NCBI GenBank assembly: GCA_013151115.1
Contig: JAADIW010000061.1
Span: 1-5,350, forward strand
Reading direction: 5' to 3'
DNA: 5,350 nucleotides
DNA from: Caldisericota bacterium
GTDB lineage: Bacteria > Bipolaricaulota > Bipolaricaulia > Bipolaricaulales > Bipolaricaulaceae
The notes beneath the pieces were generated by a model. The model did not search any database, was not told where the DNA came from, and worked only from the letters and a program-made list of their open reading frames with translations. The position numbers were made by a program, and so were the translations under genes. Every line of letters starts with the position of its first letter. Position 1 is the stretch's first letter. This document shows positions 1 to 5,350 of this stretch, piece by piece.

Positions 1-877
1 GGTAGAAATAGCGGACCGCCTCCGTCCCGAAGAGCTTCACGATGTCGCGGGCGTAGTAGAAATTGCCCAACGATTTGGACATCTTCTCCCCCCGCACGGT
101 GAGCATCCCGTTGTGGAGCCAGATCCGGGCGAAGGGTTTCCCGCTGGCGGCCTCGGCCTGGGCGATCTCGTTCTCGTGGTGGGGGAAGATGAGGTCGTTC
201 CCCCCCGCGTGGATGTCCAGGGTATCCCCGAGGAGCTCCCGGGACATCACCACGCATTCGGTGTGCCAGCCGGGGCGCCCCGGGCCCCAGGGGGAGGGCC
301 ATTTCGGCTCCCCGGGCTTCGCGGCCTTCCACAGAGCGAAATCCAGGGGGTCCCTCTTCCCCTCCCCGGGCTCCACCCGGGCCCCGGAGAGGAGGTCGTC
401 GAGGGATTTCCCCGAGAGCTTCCCGTAGTCGGGGAAGCTCCGCACCGAGAAGTACACGTCCCCGTCGGCCACGTAGGCGTGCCCCTTCGCGACGAGTTCC
501 TCGATGAGCTCGATCATCTTGTCCACATAGGCCCGGGCCCGGGGCTGATAGGTGGGGAGCTTTACCCCCAGCGCCCGCAGGTCCTCCAGGTACTCCCGGG
601 AGAAGCGCTCGGCCACCTCCTCGGGGGAGGACCCCTCCTCCCGGGCGCGGTTGATGATCTTATCGTCGATATCGGTGATGTTCTGGACGTAGACCACCTC
701 ATATCCTCGGGATTCCAGGTATCGCCTGAGGGCGTCGAACACGATGAAGGGGCGGGCGTTCCCGATGTGGATATAGTCGTACACCGTGGGGCCACAGACG
801 TACATCCCCACCGTCGCCTTCTCCTCCGGGGGCGGGATCTCGACCGGGCCGCGCTCCAGCGTGCTCCACAGGCGCAA
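1..877 (-). CDS. cysS: Cysteinyl-tRNA synthetase, N-terminal 292 codons (3' end outside window)
   Basis: This cytoplasmic class I aminoacyl-tRNA synthetase joins cysteine to tRNA-Cys using ATP. The translation from the TTG at 877 shows the family signature CGPTVYDYIHIGNARPF, with the HIGH-type motif as HIGN at residues 37-40, the run VQNITDIDDKIINRA shortly after, and the KMSKS loop (KMSKSLGN) from residue 265. The zinc ligands known from E. coli CysRS (Cys28, Cys209, His234, Glu238) are all present, as Cys28, Cys208 (in WHTEC), His233 and Glu237 (in HHENE). The catalytic domain is therefore complete and probably active. The C-terminal anticodon-binding part lies beyond base 1. The start is TTG because no ATG or GTG lies in frame nearby, an AGGAGG sits six bases upstream, and this start puts the first zinc ligand at residue 28 as in E. 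coli. It is divergent from mgtE. Identification is secure; the exact start is slightly less so. Confidence 0.97.
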   Translation of the reverse strand, partial: MRLWSTLERGPVEIPPPEEKATVGMYVCGPTVYDYIHIGNARPFIVFDALRRYLESRGYEVVYVQNITDIDDKIINRAREEGSSPEEVAERFSREYLEDLRALGVKLPTYQPRARAYVDKMIELIEELVAKGHAYVADGDVYFSVRSFPDYGKLSGKSLDDLLSGARVEPGEGKRDPLDFALWKAAKPGEPKWPSPWGPGRPGWHTECVVMSRELLGDTLDIHAGGNDLIFPHHENEIAQAEAASGKPFARIWLHNGMLTVRGEKMSKSLGNFYYARDIVKLFGTEAVRYFY

Positions 878-927
878 ATCACACCTCCTGGGTGAAACTT
901 TTTTCTTCAGGTATATTCGCCGTTGAT
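878..927. promoter_or_regulatory. Divergent cysS/mgtE spacer, presumed promoter region
   Basis: These 50 bases are the only non-coding DNA between the divergently transcribed cysS and mgtE, and they are visibly more A/T-rich than the surroundings (six Ts at 899-904). For mgtE a possible -10 element TATATT lies at 912-917. The nearest -35-like string, GTGAAA at 892-897, is only 14 bases away, which is short. For cysS a possible pair is TTGCGG at 941-936 and GAATAT at 918-913 with a 17-base spacer; its -35 would lie inside mgtE. Both matches are weak. That promoters sit here is inferred from gene orientation, and the precise boxes are guesses. There is no room for a T-box leader for cysS or an M-box magnesium riboswitch for mgtE. 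Confidence 0.4.
884..889 (-). promoter_or_regulatory. Ribosome binding site of cysS
   Basis: Read on the minus strand, AGGAGG is followed by six bases and then the TTG start codon at 877-875. This perfect Shine-Dalgarno sequence decides the start. The GTG at 882-880 is in another frame, and the cysS frame offers no ATG or GTG nearby. Confidence 0.85.
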
Positions 928-2253
928 ATGGCTGACCGCAACGGTGGGACATCCGTCCTCGACCCACAGGAGCTCGCCAAGCGCCACCCCGCCGAGGTGG
1001 CGGAGATCCTGCACGAGCTCCCCGAGGCGGAGGCGGTGGAGCTCCTGCGGGAACTGTACAAGGTCCACGCCGCCGCCGATTCCCTGGAGGAGATGGACCC
1101 CGACGAGGCCGCCGAGCTCCTGGAGGGGCTCCCCCAGCGGGAGGCCACGGCGATCCTCTCCCGGATGGAGCCGGACGACGCGGTGGACGTCCTGGAGGAG
1201 CTCCCCCGGGATGCGGTGGAGGAGATCCTCGGACACCTGGAGGCCCTGGACCGGGAGAAGGCCGAGGTCCTGCGGCGCCTCCTGAGGTATCCGCCCGATT
1301 CCGCCGGGGGGCTCATGTCGCCCGAGTACGTCGCCCTCCCCGCGGATATCACCGTCCAGGAAGCGATAGAGCGCCTCCGCAGGGTCGCCGAGGAGGCGGA
1401 GACGATCTACTACGTGTACGTGGTGGACGAGGGGGGGAGGCTCCTCGGGGTCCTCTCCCTGCGGGACCTCGTCTTCGCCCGCCCCGACACCCGGATCCGG
1501 GAGATCATGCGGCCCGAGGTGGTATCCCTATCCCCGGAGATGCCCGCCGATGAGGTGGCCCAGGCCTTCGACAAATACGGGTATCTCGCGTTCCCGGTGG
1601 TGGACGGGGAGGGGAGGCTCCTCGGCATCGTCACCATGGACGATATCCTCGATACCGTCATCCTCCGGGACACCGAGGACATGTACAAGATGGCCAACGT
1701 CCCCCGGGAGGAACGGGTGGATACCCCATGGCCCGAATCCCTCAGGCTCCGCCTCCCCTGGCTGTACATCAATCTGGCCACGGCGTTCCTCGCCGCCTCG
1801 GTGGTGGGGGCGTTCGAGGGGGTGATCGCCAAGATCTCCGCCCTGGCCATCTTCATGCCGGTGGTGGCGGGGCAGGGGGGGAACGCCGGGATGCAGACGG
1901 TCACCATCGTCACCCGGGGGATCGCCCTGGGGGAGGTCCCGCCGGGACGGGGCCTCGGGATCCTCGCCAAGGAGGTCCTGCTCGGCCTCCTGAACGGTCT
2001 CGCCGTGGGGATCGTGGTGGGAGCGGTGGCGTACGCCTGGAAGCATAACCCTTACCTGGGCCTCGTGGCGTTTTTGGCCATGATGGGGAACATGGTGATC
2101 GCGGGGCTGGTGGGGGCCTCCATCCCCCTGGGGCTGCGGGCCCTGGGGCTGGACCCGGCCCTCGCCTCGTCGGTGATCCTCACCACCTTCACCGACACCC
2201 TGGGGTTCTTCCTCCTGCTGGGGTTGGGGTACCTGTTCCGGGGGGTCCTATGA
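928..2253 (+). CDS. mgtE: MgtE-type magnesium transporter/channel
   Basis: MgtE is a homodimeric Mg2+-gated Mg2+ channel of the cytoplasmic membrane that imports Mg2+ and closes when internal Mg2+ is high. From the ATG at 928 the protein has 441 residues, close to the usual 450. Residues about 1-127 form the helical MgtE N domain, rich in LLxxLP-type repeats. Residues about 128-250 form a tandem CBS pair with the typical runs YYVYVVDEGGRLLGVLSLRD and GRLLGIVTMDDILD. Residues from about 275 to the end form the membrane domain with about five helices. The membrane domain carries the family motif GQGGNAGMQ (315-323), and Asp423 in TFTDTLGFF, which matches the pore Mg2+-binding aspartate of Thermus MgtE. 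An in-frame GTG at 892 would add 12 residues, but it overlaps the cysS ribosome site and lacks its own. ATG 928 also lacks a clear Shine-Dalgarno, so the start is less certain than the identity. The stop overlaps the next gene by four bases. Confidence 0.95.
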   Translation: MADRNGGTSVLDPQELAKRHPAEVAEILHELPEAEAVELLRELYKVHAAADSLEEMDPDEAAELLEGLPQREATAILSRMEPDDAVDVLEELPRDAVEEILGHLEALDREKAEVLRRLLRYPPDSAGGLMSPEYVALPADITVQEAIERLRRVAEEAETIYYVYVVDEGGRLLGVLSLRDLVFARPDTRIREIMRPEVVSLSPEMPADEVAQAFDKYGYLAFPVVDGEGRLLGIVTMDDILDTVILRDTEDMYKMANVPREERVDTPWPESLRLRLPWLYINLATAFLAASVVGAFEGVIAKISALAIFMPVVAGQGGNAGMQTVTIVTRGIALGEVPPGRGLGILAKEVLLGLLNGLAVGIVVGAVAYAWKHNPYLGLVAFLAMMGNMVIAGLVGASIPLGLRALGLDPALASSVILTTFTDTLGFFLLLGLGYLFRGVL

Positions 2254-2741
2254 GCGCCGCCACCGCGCCGCTGGTCCTCCTCCTCTTCATCATCTGCGCG
2301 GCGGTCCCCCCGGTCCCGCTCTGGCTCCGGGCCGCCGCGGGGATCGAGTTCCTCGGCCTCTGGTTCTATTGGATGTGGCGGGAGCGGCGGGGATACCGAC
2401 GGGAGATCGCCCGCAAGAACCTGCTCAACCTCCTCCCCGGCCACGCGCTCCTCTTCCTCGGGCTCGGCCTCGTGGGCGCCCGCCCCGCGCTCCTCCTCTG
2501 GCTCGCGCTTCCGCCGCTGGCGGTCCTCGTCGATACCGGCGCCCACCGGGCCCCGCGGTCGATCGCGGCTTTCCTTTACGCTATACTGTGGACCGTCATT
2601 TTCGCCCTGATCCACCAGCTGGTGGCGGTGGGCAGGGGGCTCACGGGAAGTGGTCTTTTGATCTGGACCGTGGCCGTGATCTCAGTGGCCCTGGCCTTTA
2701 TCGGGACGGGGCTTTACAGGATCATAAGCGGAAAGAGGTGA
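2250..2741 (+). CDS. Hypothetical small polytopic membrane protein
   Basis: I do not recognise this 163-residue protein. It is strongly hydrophobic, with about six possible membrane segments at residues 5-26, 28-43, 61-77, 79-95, 105-127 and 134-159. Between the second and third lies a basic loop (RERRGYRREIARKN, 44-57) that would face the cytoplasm under the positive-inside rule, and the protein ends in SGKR. I see no catalytic motif, cofactor motif or cysteine pair. Its ATG overlaps the mgtE stop as ATGA, which indicates translational coupling. Its own stop lies four bases before the yajC start. Codon use matches the neighbours (C/G-ending), which supports real coding. A role with MgtE or with membrane-protein insertion is only a guess from position. 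Confidence 0.8.
   Translation: MSAATAPLVLLLFIICAAVPPVPLWLRAAAGIEFLGLWFYWMWRERRGYRREIARKNLLNLLPGHALLFLGLGLVGARPALLLWLALPPLAVLVDTGAHRAPRSIAAFLYAILWTVIFALIHQLVAVGRGLTGSGLLIWTVAVISVALAFIGTGLYRIISGKR
2735..2740 (+). promoter_or_regulatory. Ribosome binding site of yajC
   Basis: GAGGTG lies five bases before the yajC ATG at 2746 and overlaps the last codons and stop of the preceding membrane-protein gene. Ribosomes ending that gene could therefore restart directly on yajC. Confidence 0.75.
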
Positions 2742-2745
2742 TGAT

Positions 2746-3024
2746 ATGCCACCGGAACAGGGGAACCAGTTGATCTCTCTGGTCATACTCATCGTGGTCT
2801 TCGGCGCCATCTTCTATTTCCTCATCATCCGGCCCCAGAAGAGACGCGAGCGGGAGCACCGGAAGCTCATCCAGAGCCTGAAGCGGGGTGACCGGGTGGT
2901 CACCGCGGGTGGGATCTACGGCACCATCGACAAGATCGACGACGACACCGTGATCCTCTCGCTGGAGGAGGGGGCCAAGGTGAGGATCGCCAAGACCAGC
3001 ATCGTGGAGAAGGTCCGCAAGTAG
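2746..3024 (+). CDS. yajC: Preprotein translocase accessory subunit YajC
   Basis: YajC is a small inner-membrane protein that associates with SecD and SecF and with the SecYEG translocon. The 92-residue product has the usual family length and layout: a short N-terminus, one membrane helix (residues about 9-28), the RPQ motif directly after it (29-31), a basic stretch (KRREREHRK), and a small cytoplasmic beta domain with the hallmark RGDRVVTAGGIYGTI (47-61). The start at ATG 2746 is set by a good Shine-Dalgarno. It sits four bases after the unknown membrane-protein gene and 18 bases before secD, the common yajC-secD order. Upstream neighbours often seen with yajC in other bacteria (tgt, queA) are not here; mgtE and an unknown gene take that place. 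Confidence 0.95.
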   Translation: MPPEQGNQLISLVILIVVFGAIFYFLIIRPQKRREREHRKLIQSLKRGDRVVTAGGIYGTIDKIDDDTVILSLEEGAKVRIAKTSIVEKVRK

Positions 3025-3031
3025 CTCAGCT

Positions 3032-3038
3032 AAGGAGG
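3032..3038 (+). promoter_or_regulatory. Ribosome binding site of secD
   Basis: AAGGAGG is followed by four more Gs and the ATG at 3043, in the 18-base yajC-secD gap. The G-run gives several possible pairing registers. This is the strongest site on the plus strand and fixes the secD start. Confidence 0.85.
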
Positions 3039-3042
3039 GGGG

Positions 3043-4443
3043 ATGAATCGCGCTAACTGGATTCGCTTCGGGGTGACGGCCGCCGTGGTCTTCGCCGCGC
3101 TGGGGCTCCTCTTCCCCTTCTGGCCCCTGGACAAGGTCATCCGGCTCGGCCTCGACCTGAAGGGGGGAACGCGCATCGTCCTCCAGGCGGAGGGCGTGGC
3201 CGAGATGTCGCCGGAGAAGCAGCGGGACATCACCTCGCGCATCGTGGCCATCCTCGAGAACCGTGTGGACCAGTACGGGCTCGCGAACGTGACCCTCCGC
3301 CCCCTGGGGGAGGGCCGCATCGAGGTGGTGATCCCGGGACTCAAGGACCCCGAGAAGGCCCGGCGCCTGATCGGGGCCACCGCCATGCTCGAGTTCCGCA
3401 AGGTGATCAAGGCCTCGCCCAACCGCGATGATCTCGAGGCGGAGCGACGGGGCCTCCAGGAGATCCTTCCCTCCCACGAGCGGGACGAGGCCGGCAACCC
3501 GGTGATGTGGTACCTGGTGAGCGAGCCGCTCCTCACCGGCGACGTCCTCACCGACGCCGACGTCCGGCCGAACCCCGACCCCCGCTATGCGGGCTATTAC
3601 GAGGTGTTGATCGACTTCAACCGCGAGGGGGCGAGGCAGTTCGCCAAGGTCATCGCCGGGCTCCGGGCCCAGGGCGAGGTGCCGGGGGAGGAGGGGGACC
3701 GCCTGGCCATCGTCCTGGACGGCGTGGTCTACTCGGCCCCGTACATCAACCTGGACCTGAAGCGCACGGCCCAGCGCCTCGGGCGCATCGACAGCGCGCG
3801 GATCACCGGGGCGTTCGAGTTCGACGAGGCCAAGCTCCTGGCGGTGGTGCTCCGGTCGGGGGCCCTCCCGGTGGACGTGACGGTCCTGTCGGAGTACACC
3901 GTGGGGCCGACCCTGGGGGCGGACTCCATCCGCCGCGGCACCATGGCCCTCTTCATCAGCTTCATCCTGGTGCTCATCTACATGGTGGTCTATTACCGGG
4001 CCCTGGGGCTGGTGGCGGACGTGGCCCTGATCGTGAACATGCTGTTCATCTTCGGGGCGCTGCGGGCATTCGGTGCCACGCTCACCCTCCCGGGGATCGC
4101 CGGTATCGTGCTCACCATCGGCATGTCGGTGGACGCGAACGTGATCATCTTCGAGCGGATAAAGGAGGAGCGCCGCACCGGCAAGGCCCCGCGGGCCTGC
4201 GTGACCGCGGGGTTCTCGAAGTCCCTCTCCGCCCTCCTGGACGCCCAGATCACCACCATCATCGTGGCGGTGATCCTGTTCATGTTGGGCACGGGGCCCG
4301 TCCAGGGCTTCGGGATCACGCTGGCGTTGGGCGTCGCGGGCTCGCTGTTCTCGGCGCTGGTGGTGTCGCGGCTGCTGCTGGAGACCACCGGCCTCGCCCA
4401 GTGGATCCCCGTCAGGGTGACCCAGGAGCAACCCGCAAAGTGA
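3043..4443 (+). CDS. secD: Protein translocase subunit SecD
   Basis: SecD is an RND-family membrane protein that, normally with SecF, uses the proton gradient to help pull proteins across after SecA/SecYEG. The 466-residue product is complete. It has a first membrane helix (residues about 9-26), the SecD signature LGLDLKGGTR (35-44), a large extracytoplasmic region to about residue 295 (with the SecD-type run VAILENRVDQYGL), then five membrane helices (about 301-318, 321-342, 350-370, 396-416, 421-446). The fourth helix carries IGMSVDANVIIFERIKEER; Asp364 in it matches the proton-relay aspartate of SecD (Asp519 in E. coli). A shorter extracytoplasmic domain than the 615-residue E. coli protein is common outside proteobacteria. 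The usual DANxTT motif of helix 5 reads DAQITT (400-405). No secF follows and there is no SecDF fusion: the frame stops at TGA 4441-4443, inside the convergent holA. Confidence 0.97.
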   Translation: MNRANWIRFGVTAAVVFAALGLLFPFWPLDKVIRLGLDLKGGTRIVLQAEGVAEMSPEKQRDITSRIVAILENRVDQYGLANVTLRPLGEGRIEVVIPGLKDPEKARRLIGATAMLEFRKVIKASPNRDDLEAERRGLQEILPSHERDEAGNPVMWYLVSEPLLTGDVLTDADVRPNPDPRYAGYYEVLIDFNREGARQFAKVIAGLRAQGEVPGEEGDRLAIVLDGVVYSAPYINLDLKRTAQRLGRIDSARITGAFEFDEAKLLAVVLRSGALPVDVTVLSEYTVGPTLGADSIRRGTMALFISFILVLIYMVVYYRALGLVADVALIVNMLFIFGALRAFGATLTLPGIAGIVLTIGMSVDANVIIFERIKEERRTGKAPRACVTAGFSKSLSALLDAQITTIIVAVILFMLGTGPVQGFGITLALGVAGSLFSALVVSRLLLETTGLAQWIPVRVTQEQPAK

Positions 4444-5335
4444 AGAGGTAGAGGGCGCTTACGGGGTCCATCCGCCCCTGCTTTATCGCGAGATCGAGCT
4501 CCTGGAGCAGGGACAGGAGCTCCAGGAGCTCTTCCGCCGTGAAGTTCCTGGCCTGCTGGAGGCGGCGGCGCCAGAGCCAATCCGGCCCCTCCGGATGGGC
4601 CTTTCCGTCGAGTGCCGCCCGGGCGAGGATGAGCGCCCGGAGCTGTCCGGCGAGGAGGAAGAAGATACGCTGGGAATCCCAGCCCCGTCCGAGGAGCGTG
4701 GAGAGCTCCCCCAGCGCCCCGGCGAGGTCGCGCCACCCGATCCCCTCCAGGAACCCGAAGGGCGCGGGCTCCGCGAAGTAGAAGAGCTCCGGTATCCGCT
4801 CCCGCGGGAGCTTGCCCCCCTTCCAGAGGGAGAGCTTCTCGATCTCGCGGGCGAGGCGCATGGCGTCGCCGCCGCAGGCCTCGACCAGCATGTCCACCAC
4901 GAACCCGTGGACCCGCAGCCCCGCCTCCCGCATGAGCTGGGCCGCGAGCTCCCGCAGCTCCCCCTTGGTGGGCCGCGCGAAGTGGACGGCCTCCTCGGCG
5001 ACGGCCGCGAGGGGTCCCTTTATCTCCGAGCCCAGGAGGAAAAGGGCCACCCCCTCCGGAATCCCGCGTCGCAGGGCCGCGATCAGGCGCTGATCCCCGG
5101 CCAGCGGATCGGCCCGGCGCACCACCACCGCCCTGGTCCTCCCCCCGCCGAAGAGGAGCGGGGTGCCCAGGGCCTCGAGGACCCCCTCCGCCCCGACCTC
5201 GTCCCCCCACAACAGCACGGTGTCCACCTCCCCGAGCTGCGCGAGCCTCCGCCGGAGGGCCCGCTCGGCGAGGAAGGGATCCCCGCTGTAGACCCCGAAC
5301 CGTATCGGTCCTTTCCCGTTGTCCCCCGCGCTCAT
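4412..5335 (-). CDS. holA: DNA polymerase III delta subunit (clamp-loader wrench)
   Basis: The delta subunit belongs to the clamp loader that opens the sliding beta clamp and places it on primed DNA. The 307-residue product is somewhat shorter than E. coli delta (343) and looks complete. Its N-terminal part has the delta-type opening RFGVYSGDPFLAERALRRRL (12-31), the strand-helix order of a degenerate AAA+ domain without a real Walker A, and the stretch GGDAMRLAREIEKLSLW, typical of the delta lid domain (GGD...L..EIEKL). The C-terminal third has the all-helical collar features, including ARNFTAEELLELLSLLQELDLAIKQGRMDP, the usual position of the family's LxxxDxxxKxG motif. The ATG at 5335 is the natural start, about 15 residues before the first beta strand. 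It has no strong Shine-Dalgarno, but CGATGAG could be an overlap with the stop of an upstream gene. Its 3' end overlaps secD by 32 bases in the convergent direction. Confidence 0.93.
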   Translation of the reverse strand: MSAGDNGKGPIRFGVYSGDPFLAERALRRRLAQLGEVDTVLLWGDEVGAEGVLEALGTPLLFGGGRTRAVVVRRADPLAGDQRLIAALRRGIPEGVALFLLGSEIKGPLAAVAEEAVHFARPTKGELRELAAQLMREAGLRVHGFVVDMLVEACGGDAMRLAREIEKLSLWKGGKLPRERIPELFYFAEPAPFGFLEGIGWRDLAGALGELSTLLGRGWDSQRIFFLLAGQLRALILARAALDGKAHPEGPDWLWRRRLQQARNFTAEELLELLSLLQELDLAIKQGRMDPVSALYLFTLRVAPGSP

Positions 5336-5350
5336 CGCCGGTCGTCCAGG
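5332..5350 (-). other. Possible 3' end of an upstream gene coupled to holA
   Basis: Read on the minus strand, the window edge gives CTG GAC GAC CGG CGA TGA, so an open frame ending LDDRR could stop at the TGA that overlaps the holA ATG as ATGA. This would explain why holA lacks a clear ribosome site. In many bacteria holA follows leuS and lptE. Only five codons are visible, so this is an inference from the overlap pattern, and no gene is recognised. Confidence 0.25.

Noticed and set aside
113..895. A 260-codon plus-strand open frame opposite cysS.
   Set aside because: It shows repetitive G, P, V, L and H composition and no family features, while the minus-strand frame holds the full CysRS motif set.
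882..904. Short inverted repeat CACC/GGTG followed shortly by six Ts, resembling a terminator or a hairpin hiding the cysS ribosome site.
   Set aside because: The stem is only four base pairs with a five-base loop and lies between divergent genes, where a terminator has no job. It is too weak to support attenuation.
878..927. T-box leader for cysS or M-box/ykoK magnesium riboswitch for mgtE.
   Set aside because: The spacer is only 50 bases, far shorter than either riboswitch, and none of their conserved elements are seen.
2582..2587. TATACT inside the unknown membrane-protein gene as an internal -10 promoter for yajC-secD.
   Set aside because: The sequence at the right distance upstream (TCGATC at 2559-2564) matches a -35 box at only three positions, and the tight gene spacing makes read-through from mgtE sufficient.
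2722..4431. A 569-codon open frame on the minus strand opposite yajC and secD.
   Set aside because: Its translation is low-complexity, rich in H, D, E, R, G and P, without domains. It is the antisense shadow expected from G/C-ending codons in a G+C-rich gene. YajC and SecD on the plus strand are unmistakable.
3507..4451. A second plus-strand open frame of 314 codons within secD.
   Set aside because: It is a +1 frame shadow made of G, R, P and H runs; SecD reads through the same bases in another frame.

Overview
This is an ordinary chromosomal housekeeping window from a G+C-rich bacterium (roughly two thirds G+C by eye, with strong C/G preference at third codon positions). Every gene reads as bacterial. 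The separate short SecD (466 residues), the mid-length MgtE and the single-helix YajC do not fix the phylum. I see no mobile element, CRISPR array, tRNA/rRNA gene or clear repeat. Coding density is very high: apart from the 15-base right edge, the only non-coding stretches are about 50, 18 and 4 bases long.

Layout. The left end holds the N-terminal 292 codons of cysteinyl-tRNA synthetase (cysS) on the minus strand, running off the window. It starts at a TTG at 877 behind a perfect AGGAGG. A short divergent spacer (878-927) separates it from a plus-strand run of four genes: an MgtE-type magnesium channel (928-2253), an unrecognised small polytopic membrane protein (2250-2741, ATGA overlap with mgtE), yajC (2746-3024) and secD (3043-4443). 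The spacing suggests one transcript. On the minus strand, converging on secD and overlapping its last 32 bases, lies a complete holA (DNA polymerase III delta subunit, 5335-4412). The last 15 bases could be the end of another minus-strand gene coupled to holA.

Functionally, the plus-strand run is entirely membrane-related: Mg2+ import or homeostasis, an unknown membrane protein, and two accessory parts of the Sec translocon. The most notable point is that secD is not followed by secF. The run ends at secD and the opposite strand is occupied by holA, so SecF must be encoded elsewhere or be absent. Nothing here amounts to a previously undescribed system. The points worth a second look are the missing secF, the convergent gene overlap, the unknown membrane protein between mgtE and yajC, and the start sites in the divergent spacer.
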